This document shows, one piece after another, positions 1-5,363 of a DNA stretch of 7,352 bases. A model generated the notes under the pieces. It ran no database searches. It saw nothing but the letters and a program-made list of their open reading frames with translations, and was not told the DNA's origin. Made by a program: the position numbers and the translations under genes. This DNA is from Planctomycetia bacterium (GTDB lineage Bacteria; Planctomycetota; Planctomycetia; Pirellulales; UBA1268). The stretch covers positions 1 through 7,352 of the forward strand of contig RFPF01000148.1 of NCBI GenBank assembly GCA_009926295.1. Reading direction: 5' to 3'. The first letter of the stretch is position 1. Each line of letters begins with the position of its first letter.

Positions 1-530
1 TCACCCGCCACACCGACGCCCCGAAATTCGTGTCGCGCGACGTGGCCGACGCGGCAGCCATCTGCCCGCATCTCGCGAGGGGCGAACACGTGCTCGACGT
101 GGGAACCGGCGGCGGCGTTCCGGGCGTGCTCCTCGCGATCCTGCGTCCGGACCTGCGAGTGGAGCTCTGCGACAGCGTCGGGAAGAAGGCTCGCGCAGTG
201 GGGGCGATCGTCGCCGAGGCAGGCTTGGAACTGCAGGTGCACGCGGGAGCGGCGCAGGCCATCGTGGCCGCCGCCGCGGCCCGGGCGGAGCGGTTCGACA
301 CGCTCGTCGTGCGGGCGGTGGCCCCGCTCGTCAAACTCCTCTCGTGGTTCGAGCCGATCGTGGACCGATTCGGCCGGCTGCTCGTCGTGAAGGGGCCGCG
401 CTGGGAGGACGAGAAGGGCGAGGCCCGACACAAGGGGTTCGCGAAGAAGGTGACGATCCGCCGGATCGCCGCCTGGCCGATCCGCGGCAGCGACAACGAG
501 AGCGTCCTGCTCGAGATCCGCCCACGGTGA
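1..530 (+). CDS. rsmG: 16S rRNA (guanine527-N7)-methyltransferase RsmG, 5'-truncated by window edge
   Basis: The enzyme methylates N7 of G527 in 16S rRNA in the cytoplasm, using S-adenosylmethionine (family knowledge). The reading frame is already open at base 3 and begins TRHTDAPKFVSRDVAD, matching the family's NLT-x-D...H/RD-x-x-D stretch, so roughly 35-40 N-terminal residues lie outside the window. Next comes the SAM-binding motif I, VLDVGTGGGVPG. The typical D-S-x-GKKAR segment follows (DSVGKKARAV), then FDTLVVRAVAPLVKLL and LLVVKGPRWEDE, which correspond to the conserved ARAVAPL and KG-x-x-x-E blocks. The C-terminus ESVLLEIRPR is also normal. An internal GTG at 30 could be taken as a start but would cut off conserved residues. 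The TGA stop at 528-530 overlaps a GTG of the downstream frame, which suggests co-transcription with the signal peptidase gene. Confidence 0.93.
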   Translation, partial: TRHTDAPKFVSRDVADAAAICPHLARGEHVLDVGTGGGVPGVLLAILRPDLRVELCDSVGKKARAVGAIVAEAGLELQVHAGAAQAIVAAAAARAERFDTLVVRAVAPLVKLLSWFEPIVDRFGRLLVVKGPRWEDEKGEARHKGFAKKVTIRRIAAWPIRGSDNESVLLEIRPR

Positions 531-538
531 CCCAAGCC

Positions 539-1510
539 ATGATGCAGCGTCGGGTGCTGCCGGTGATCGGAATCCTGCTGGCGGGAGTGGCAGGGGCCGC
601 GCTGCCGGTGCGGTGGGAAGTGGAGGGCCTGTCGATGGCGCCGGGCCTCCTGCCCGGCGACAGGGCGAAGAGCGGCTGGTTTCCCGCCTTCGACCGATGG
701 CGCGATCCGCGGCGGTTCGAGCGGTGGACGCTCCGTGGGCCTGCCGGCGTGACGGTGATGAAGCGGGTCTGTGGCCTGCCCGGCGAGGAGATCACCATCG
801 TGGACGGTGATTTCCTCGTAGACGGGGAGGTGGCATTGAAGCCGCCGCACGTGCTGGGGCAGATGGCCCTGCCGTGCACGGTTCCGGCGGCACGGGCCGA
901 TCGGTCCGAGGCGTTGTTCGCGATCGCCGGGAGCGTTTTCGACGACGTGGCGTTCGCCCCCGAGGAACGGCGGTTGCTCGTGCCGGTTCGTGACCTCGGG
1001 CTGGCGGCCGTGGTGCGGGCGACCGCCGTGTCCGCCACGGGCGCCCAGGCGGACTTCGAGGTGCGGATCGGACGTCGGGAGGTGCGTGTGCGGGCCCGGG
1101 CCGCTGGCCGGCATGCGATCGTGGCCGGCCGCCTCGACGGCCATTTCGTCGCCACGGCATGGCCGATGCCCGACCATCAGCCTATCCCCGGGCCGGTCCC
1201 CGCGGGGTCTCCAGCCACGTGGACGGTGAGTCGCCCGTGGGGCGGGGAGGGCGCGATTGAGACGCTCCGCGTGCGGGTCGCCGCATCGGGCGACGACGGC
1301 GCCCGGATCGAGCACGTCGTCGTCTGGCGCGACGTTCACTACCTCCCGCCCGCCACCGGTGCGGTGTGCTGGCGGACGGGCGCGGGGGAGTGCTTCGTGC
1401 TCGGCGACTTTCCAGCGGGCAGCCGCGACTCGCGTGACTGGGGAACCGTGCCGCTCGCCGCGCTCGGCCAGCGTCTCGAGTGGTCGGCGCGGCGGTCACC
1501 GTCGCGGTGA
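539..1510 (+). CDS. lepB: Signal peptidase I-like S26 family serine protease with enlarged central domain
   Basis: This is probably a membrane-anchored leader peptidase that cleaves Sec signal peptides at the outer face of the inner membrane. From the ATG at 539 it has 323 residues. One hydrophobic N-terminal segment lies at about 5-23. The catalytic serine box is VEGLSMAPGLLPGD (Ser32), and the catalytic lysine box is VMKRVCGLPGEEITIVDG (Lys75). The C-terminal box E is FVLGDFPAGSRDSRDWGTVP (about 287-305). Between about 103 and 275 sits a long, poorly conserved section rich in beta-type sequence, far larger than the minimal S26 fold. In box E the usual GDN is GDF. Only one N-terminal membrane segment is visible, whereas E. 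coli LepB has two. Start choice is uncertain: GTG 527 (overlapping the rsmG stop), ATG 539 and ATG 542 are all in frame and none has a clear SD. The family call is strong; full peptidase activity is inferred. Confidence 0.85.
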   Translation: MMQRRVLPVIGILLAGVAGAALPVRWEVEGLSMAPGLLPGDRAKSGWFPAFDRWRDPRRFERWTLRGPAGVTVMKRVCGLPGEEITIVDGDFLVDGEVALKPPHVLGQMALPCTVPAARADRSEALFAIAGSVFDDVAFAPEERRLLVPVRDLGLAAVVRATAVSATGAQADFEVRIGRREVRVRARAAGRHAIVAGRLDGHFVATAWPMPDHQPIPGPVPAGSPATWTVSRPWGGEGAIETLRVRVAASGDDGARIEHVVVWRDVHYLPPATGAVCWRTGAGECFVLGDFPAGSRDSRDWGTVPLAALGQRLEWSARRSPSR

Positions 1511-1542
1511 GTCGCCCACCACGACGGTGAGACGGCGCTTTT
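1496..1542 (+). terminator. Candidate terminator hairpin over the stop codon of the signal peptidase gene
   Basis: TCACCGTCG (1496-1504) is perfectly complementary to CGACGGTGA (1522-1530). Inside, after one C/A mismatch, GGTG (1506-1509) pairs with CACC (1517-1520) around a 7-base loop. The stem includes the TGA stop codon (1508-1510). A short T run (1539-1542) follows only after an 8-base GC-rich spacer, so this is not a canonical intrinsic terminator. A smaller alternative hairpin, TCACCG/CGGTGA (1496-1510), competes with it. It could end the rsmG-lepB transcript or simply protect its 3' end. Confidence 0.4.
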
Positions 1543-1611
1543 GTCCTTGAAAAAAGGCCGTTTGGCCCGCCTGCTTGCGCGCCGTGCCGCGCCCGGCACC
1601 ACCATCCTGGT

Positions 1612-1695
1612 GAGGCCTGAAAACAGGCTCGGAGGGTGAGCCGAAAAATTTTTCGCATGCGCAACACCCCTGCGTGACGGGAGTTGCGTGCACGC
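1612..1695. repeat. Cluster of short inverted repeats in the leader region
   Basis: Several symmetrical elements are packed into the intergenic region. GCCTG/CAGGC around AAAA forms a small hairpin (1615-1628). CGAAAAATTTTTCG (1642-1655) is a perfect 14-bp palindrome and the most AT-rich patch nearby. It is followed at once by CGCATGCG (1654-1661). GCGTGCACGC (1686-1695) is a perfect 10-bp palindrome. The A5T5 patch could mark a promoter or a dimeric regulator's operator, but I cannot place convincing -35/-10 boxes. Confidence 0.4.
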
Positions 1696-1735
1696 GCGGA
1701 AGGCCCGCTCGGGGTTCGGCACGGCCCGTGCATTT

Positions 1736-1809
1736 CCTCCACGACGTCGCGAGGCGATCGGCATGTGGATGCCGGCGAGCCTCGCGACGTGTCCCGAATC
1801 CCGTGGAGG
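1736..1809 (+). promoter_or_regulatory. Nested 5'-UTR stem-loop predicted to sequester the Shine-Dalgarno of the receiver-domain gene
   Basis: Three perfectly complementary arm pairs are nested. Outer: CCTCCACG (1736-1743) with CGTGGAGG (1802-1809), 8 bp. Middle: ACGTCGCGAGGC (1744-1755) with GCCTCGCGACGT (1779-1790), 12 bp, stacked directly on the outer left arm and leaving an 11-base bulge (1791-1801) on the right. Inner: CGGCAT (1759-1764) with ATGCCG (1769-1774), closed by a GTGG loop, with a 3x4 internal loop below it. The right outer arm contains GGAGG (1805-1809), the apparent SD six bases before the ATG at 1816. Folding would therefore mask the ribosome site. The complementarity is seen directly; the regulatory role (thermosensor, ligand or protein-controlled switch) is inference. 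A smaller hairpin, GCACG/CGTGC (1719-1731), lies just upstream. A DNA operator is the main alternative reading of the 12-bp repeat. Confidence 0.65.
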
Positions 1810-1815
1810 TGCAAG

Positions 1816-2310
1816 ATGATGATGGTTGCAGCAGTGGGCATCACGTCGGACGTGTTCGCCCCCGAGGCCACGAGTGGCGTGCTGCCGCGTGCGACGCGGC
1901 GGACGGGCCTGCTCGACTGCCTCGTCGTTTCCGGAGATCCGGCCCGGCGCAGCCGCTTCGAGGCGGCCGTCGAACTGGCCGGGTGGCTCGAGTGTGCGTC
2001 GCCCGAGGCAGCCGGTGATCTTCGCCAGGCCGTCGACCGCGACTTCCAGTTGGTGATCGTCGACATCGCGGCGCCGCTCGGTGATCGCGTCAACGACACG
2101 ATCGAGCTCGCGGAGGAGATGGCGTCCCGTCCGGGCACGCTGCTCGTGGTCTGCGGCTCGGAGGACAGCGTCGACGAGGAGCTGTGGGCCCGTCAGGTGG
2201 GTGCCTGGCTCTATCTGCCCGGTGTGTGTGACGGCGACAGCCTGACGAGCCTGTGCGTCGAGGCCCGTCGCCTGCGTGATGGTTCCTCCGCGTTCGTGGG
2301 AGCCCGGTAG
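1816..2310 (+). CDS. Stand-alone degenerate response-regulator receiver-like protein
   Basis: This is a 164-residue soluble protein starting at the first of three consecutive ATGs (1816, 1819, 1822), with GGAGG at 1805-1809 as SD. After about 32 unstructured residues the pattern resembles a CheY-type receiver. Strand 1 is LDCLVVSGDP (about 34-42), and LVIVDI (79-84) carries Asp83 at the phospho-acceptor position. LLVVCGSEDS (109-118) has Ser where strand 4 normally has Ser/Thr. AWLYLPG (130-136) sits at strand 5. Two hallmarks are altered: the paired acidic residues after strand 1 are reduced to one (Gly40-Asp41), and the strand-5 Lys-Pro is Leu-Pro. No output domain follows. It may be a pseudo-receiver or a protein-interaction module. 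The same frame stays open upstream to an ATG at 1684, but that extension would run through the 5' stem-loop and ignore the SD, so I reject it. It is probably co-transcribed with the gene at 2378. Confidence 0.72.
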   Translation: MMMVAAVGITSDVFAPEATSGVLPRATRRTGLLDCLVVSGDPARRSRFEAAVELAGWLECASPEAAGDLRQAVDRDFQLVIVDIAAPLGDRVNDTIELAEEMASRPGTLLVVCGSEDSVDEELWARQVGAWLYLPGVCDGDSLTSLCVEARRLRDGSSAFVGAR

Positions 2311-2377
2311 TCCCAGTTCTCGGCCGTTGTCCACGTTTTCATCCATTTCCCAATCCCCTGCCAAGGAGAAGCTCGCC

Positions 2378-2560
2378 ATGTCTGCCCCGTACTACGCCGA
2401 CGACGTCGAACTCGACTATTCGTCGCACCGCATCCGCGACCGTCGCTCGAGCGACCACGATTCGCGCCGCACCGCGGAGCCCCGGTATGTCCGGTCGCGT
2501 CGCGGTCCCACCCAGGTCAACGGCATCCACCGCCGCCGCAACAAGCGGTTCGCCTGGTAG
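2378..2560 (+). CDS. Small basic hypothetical protein (60 residues)
   Basis: The ATG at 2378 is preceded by a good SD, AAGGAG (2363-2368), with a 9-base spacer, one of the best ribosome sites in the window. The product starts MSAPYYADDVELDYSSHRIRD. It has an acidic, tyrosine-containing head, a charged middle rich in Arg, Ser and Asp, and a strongly basic end, NGIHRRRNKRFAW. No hydrophobic segment or signal peptide is present, so it should be cytoplasmic. The basic, aromatic-terminated tail would suit nucleic-acid or ribosome contact, but that is inference. It begins 67 bp after the receiver-domain gene with no terminator visible between them, so the two are probably one operon. I recognise the general style as a planctomycete small hypothetical but cannot name a family. 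A minus-strand open frame over the same bases has no comparable start signal. Confidence 0.7.
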   Translation: MSAPYYADDVELDYSSHRIRDRRSSDHDSRRTAEPRYVRSRRGPTQVNGIHRRRNKRFAW

Positions 2561-2972
2561 CCGATCGTCCGCAGGCCCGCGTCGTCGTCCGGTTTGCCCG
2601 GTTTCCATCCATCCGTTTCCCAGCGTGTGTTCCATGCCACGGTCCCGTCCAGCTCGAGCCAGCAGGCCTTCACGGCTTCGCCTCCGCGCGACCTCGCGTC
2701 GTCTGAGGGGGCCGCTCGCGCGGAACACGCGGCGCCGTGTGGCACGGCGGGCGCGGCGGAGGCGCGTGTGGATGCACCACCTGGCCCCGGAGATGCAGGC
2801 CACAAAACCACGCACAAGTTCCTCAGGCCGCCGGCCGGAACGCAGTCACCACCACTTTTCGACTGCCTCCGTGTCGCGGGATCCGTCGGGGTCGCACCCG
2901 CCGGAGGCGATGGCAGGAAGCGAGGCGCTTCCGACCGCACTGAACTCCATTTCGAAAGCAGGATCCCAAGCC
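2561..2972. other. Intergenic stretch without a credible gene; contains GC-rich hairpins
   Basis: Open frames cross this 412-bp stretch on both strands, but their products are Arg/Pro/Ser-rich shadows without recognisable motifs. Two clean hairpins are visible. CGCCGTG/CACGGCG (2733-2749) has a TGG loop. GGAAGCG/CGCTTCC (2916-2932) has an AGG loop and ends about 40 bases before the next start codon. Neither is followed by a T run, so they are not obvious intrinsic terminators. The second probably lies in the 5' leader of the PEP-CTERM gene. CACAAGTTC occurs at 2813-2821 and again at 2978-2986, inside the start of that gene. Confidence 0.5.
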
Positions 2973-3903
2973 ATGTCCACAAGTTCTTCCCCGGCCCGCC
3001 TCTGGGCGGCCCTGTTGATGCTGCTGACCACGCCCATGGCGGCGCTGGCCGGCTCGATCAACCACGGATCGTTCGAGGGCCGAGGGCACGAAGGTCGTCT
3101 ACAGCAACGTCACCGAGAGCGGCGCTGACATTCCGCCCGGACTGTTCGTGCCCCAGACGCCCGTGTATTCGCAGGTTCCGAATCCACAACTGACGTTCCT
3201 GCCCACGACGTTCGTGCAGACCGACCAGAGCACGTCGTTCGACCTGAAGACGAAGTCATCGCTCCTCTCGTTCGCCGTGGGCAGCAAGCAGATCGTGGGT
3301 GATCCGAACTACACGGGCTACGCCCTCGCGGGAAACGTCTTTCAGATCGCCGGGACGTACAGCGTGTGGGCTCCGTTCGGCGCAGGTGACATGGGGGCAG
3401 GGAGCCCGGCTTCGATCGCAAAGGTGGCGATGAGCTCCAACTACTCCCTCCAGGTGACCGGCGTGAACTGGCATGCCTACGCGGGCGGTTCACCGCTCAC
3501 CCGGTCGATCACGATCGTCCCATCGGACGTCACAGTCACCGGGCCGCAGGGCAGTGCGACCAACGGCACCTGGACGGGGACCGACGCGATCAATTGGAAC
3601 GACGTGCGGCTGGCCGCCGGTGTCGGTGCCGGCGACGCGATCACGGAAATCTCGCTGCAATTCAGCACGGACATCGCCGCAGCGGGGGTGTACGGCAGTG
3701 CCCGAACGCAGGTTACGAATCTGAACGTCACGAATGCCGTTCAGCCCGTGGCCGTGCCCGAGCCGCCGACGGTGATCCTCGCCGGCCTCGGCGCCGCCGC
3801 CGCCGTCGGCCACGGCTACCGCCGCCGCAAGCTGCGGCGAGATGCCGCGGTGAATGGATTGGTCGACGACCAGGATGAAGGTGCGATCGCCCTCACGGCT
3901 TGA
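2973..3903 (+). pseudogene. PEP-CTERM sorting-domain exported protein, interrupted by an apparent +1 frameshift
   Basis: The ATG at 2973 (weak SD, AGGA at 2960-2963) opens MSTSSSPARLWAALLMLLTT, a Sec signal peptide ending AALA|GS, then INHGSFEG. That frame becomes nonsense and stops at 3128. The continuation GEGTKVVYSNVTESGADIPP is in the next frame and runs to TGA 3903. Removing one C at 3080/3081 (GGCC to GGC) joins them into a smooth 309-residue protein. The mature part is rich in Thr, Ser, Asn and Gly, like extracellular beta-type proteins. At its end are the PEP motif (VPEPPT, 3754-3771), a hydrophobic stretch and RRRKLRR, the exosortase recognition layout, so the product should be exported and processed at the envelope. 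About 20 further residues follow the basic cluster, which is unusual. A GTG at 3148 would give a 251-residue product with no signal peptide, so I reject it. The cause is either a real mutation or a sequence error in a C pair. No exosortase is nearby. Confidence 0.82.
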
Positions 3904-3983
3904 TCGCCCGTGGCAGACGCCCTCGACCGAGGCTTCGTATCGGTCGCAATACAACCGTCCGCGTGGTGGTGGATGGAGTTCAC

Positions 3984-4016
3984 GGCAGGGCCGCGCAAGC
4001 GGCCCTGCTCGTTTTT
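3984..4016 (+). terminator. Strong intrinsic terminator after the PEP-CTERM gene
   Basis: GGCAGGGCCGC (3984-3994) pairs with GCGGCCCTGCT (3999-4009) in an 11-bp stem with one G-T pair, closed by a GNRA-type GCAA loop (3995-3998). A TTTTT run (4012-4016) follows after two bases. It starts 80 bases after the stop at 3903, so it should end that transcript. The T run overlaps the TAA stop (4015-4017) of the convergent minus-strand gene. On the minus strand the hairpin is preceded by A's rather than followed by T's, so intrinsic termination is expected only for the plus strand. Confidence 0.9.
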
Positions 4017-5199
4017 ATGCGATGCTCGGCAGCATCCGGTCGGCCTCGTGGAGGAAGACGACACTCGAAGCACGCCGCACCAGCCGGGCGAGGGCGTCCG
4101 GATCCTCGGCGAAGCCGAATTCCAGATCCTCCACGGTCGCCTCGTCGAGTCCGGAGAGGAGCACGAGCCGCCGGTCCTCGAGACTCCGGGCGAGAAACCT
4201 CGTCTGCACCGCGTCGGCGACGAGTCGACGGTCGCCCGACACCCGCGCCTCGCCCACCAGAGGGCGGAGCGCGGCCCCCTGCCGCCAGCGGGTGACCACC
4301 GGCCCGGGCTCAGGGGCCTGCGTGGTGGCCACGCAGATCGTCGCGTCGGGCCGGGTGATCCGCGCGGCGGCCGCCACGGCGCGGACCACCGCGCCGAAGC
4401 CGTCGGCCCCGGCCGACAGCGTGCAGATCGCGAGGTCGGCCGGTGTCGGGATCGTGGGCGCCCATGCCCTCGCCATCCGGCCTGCCCGGCGTGCCGCGTC
4501 TTCGGGGAGTCCGAAGGCGGCGCCTGCCAGCGAACCGTCGCGTCCCCAGACGAGCCGCAGGCAGGACGCGACGCCCAGTTGCCACGTGAGTGTCCGCTGG
4601 ACCGCAAGCCACGGTCCGAGGGCCCGCCGGCCACGGCGGGCGAGATCGGCGGCGAGTTCATCCTGTCGCTCCCGGCGGCCGAAGGCCGGCCACAATTCCC
4701 CGGCGAGCCCCCGGCCCCCGAACGACGCATCGAACGACCACGTGCCGATGGCCACTACAACGTCGGCGTCGACGAGCGCGCGGGCCAGGTGGAGCGGACG
4801 CCCCGCCTCGTCGGCCGCCAAATACGCCGTATCCGATTCAAGAGTCGGGTCGAACTCCTCCACGAAGCCGTGTCCACACGCCGTGGAGCCGGCATGCAGG
4901 ATGCGGATGCAGTCGGCCGACACATTCCCCCGCGCAAGTTGGGCGGTGACCGCGGCCACGACGTGCGACAGCTCGGGAACATCTCCGCAAAGGGCGATCA
5001 CCACGCGGTCGCCGGGGACCACGTGGCCCGACAGCTCCGGGCCCTCCGGCGGCGCAGCGGCGGCGACGCACTCTTCCGCCCGGGCCGTGGTCATCCCCGG
5101 CGGACCGGCCAGGATGCCTAGAAGCGCCTCGGCCTGCACCTCGAGCACGAGGGGATCGGAGGCACCGTAACTGACTTCGACCTTTTTCACGAAGGCCAT
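4015..5199 (-). CDS. LarA-like (DUF2088, lactate racemase domain) protein
   Basis: The product has 394 residues from the ATG at 5199. The N-terminus VKKVEVSYGASDPLVLEV, then VPGDRVVIALCGDVPELSHVVAAVTAQL (about 61-88) and ADCIRILHAGS (about 95-105), follows the N-terminal domain of the nickel-dependent lactate racemase family. ADVVVAIGTWSFDASFGGRGLAGELWPAFG (about 145-174) matches the family's GxSGGxK-x-x-x-PG region, but the Lys of that block is missing. The later PADLAICTLSAGADGFGAVVRAV (about 253-275) matches the second domain. By eye, the ligands for the nickel-pincer cofactor are not conserved, so racemase activity is doubtful. It could be another isomerase-like enzyme or a non-catalytic relative. 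There is no signal peptide, so it should be cytoplasmic. An in-frame ATG at 5346 would add 49 low-complexity residues; I prefer 5199 because conserved sequence begins right there. No lar accessory genes are visible. It is divergent from the Cys-rich gene. Confidence 0.78.
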   Translation of the reverse strand: MAFVKKVEVSYGASDPLVLEVQAEALLGILAGPPGMTTARAEECVAAAAPPEGPELSGHVVPGDRVVIALCGDVPELSHVVAAVTAQLARGNVSADCIRILHAGSTACGHGFVEEFDPTLESDTAYLAADEAGRPLHLARALVDADVVVAIGTWSFDASFGGRGLAGELWPAFGRRERQDELAADLARRGRRALGPWLAVQRTLTWQLGVASCLRLVWGRDGSLAGAAFGLPEDAARRAGRMARAWAPTIPTPADLAICTLSAGADGFGAVVRAVAAAARITRPDATICVATTQAPEPGPVVTRWRQGAALRPLVGEARVSGDRRLVADAVQTRFLARSLEDRRLVLLSGLDEATVEDLEFGFAEDPDALARLVRRASSVVFLHEADRMLPSIA

Positions 5200-5308
5200 G
5201 GTACGGCACGCCCCCGTTCCGCGGGCACTCCCATCGCTACGACCCGCATCTTTCCACCGTCTTGCGCCGTCGGTGAGCGCCGCCCGGATCGATCGCCGAA
5301 CAAAATCT

Positions 5309-5343
5309 CCGGTCGCAGACGGCACGTTGCCGGCGGCGACCGG
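5309..5343 (+). promoter_or_regulatory. Nested stem-loop upstream of the Cys-rich protein gene
   Basis: CCGGTCGC (5309-5316) pairs perfectly with GCGACCGG (5336-5343). Inside, after a 3x3 internal loop, CGGCA (5320-5324) pairs with TGCCG (5328-5332) around a CGT loop. The structure ends 20 bases before the ATG at 5364. Its upper stem and the right side of its internal loop share the 8-mer TGCCGGCG with the stem-loop in front of the receiver gene (1770-1777 and 5328-5335). No clear SD lies between the hairpin and the start. It could act in the 5' UTR or as an operator in the divergent intergenic region (5200-5363). Confidence 0.45.
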
Positions 5344-5363
5344 CATCCCGAGACGTCGCCCCC

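Noticed and set aside
1550..1568. Minus-strand terminator-like GGCC-AAAC-GGCC-TTTTTT
   Set aside because: The stem has only 4 bp and no minus-strand gene runs into it.
1561..1577. Sigma-54-like TTGGCCCG...CTTGC sequence
   Set aside because: The GG and GC elements are 11 bases apart, not 10, and the -24 box is imperfect. No other support.
1684..1815. N-terminal extension of the receiver-like protein to an ATG at 1684
   Set aside because: It would translate through the inverted repeats. The SD and the ATG triplet at 1816 fit much better, and the extra residues show no domain.
1339..2379. 346-residue minus-strand open frame
   Set aside because: It is antisense to the end of the signal peptidase gene and the whole receiver gene, with Arg/Pro-rich shadow composition and no motif.
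3148..3903. PEP-CTERM protein starting at the GTG at 3148
   Set aside because: This would be an exported-type protein without a signal peptide, while an in-context signal peptide lies just upstream in another frame.
3854..5170. Long plus-strand open frames (403-438 residues) across the LarA-like gene
   Set aside because: They are antisense shadows caused by high GC. The minus-strand frame carries recognisable family sequence and they do not.
5200..5346. N-terminal extension of the LarA-like protein to 5346
   Set aside because: The 49 extra residues are low-complexity and lack family similarity. Conserved sequence begins right after the ATG at 5199.
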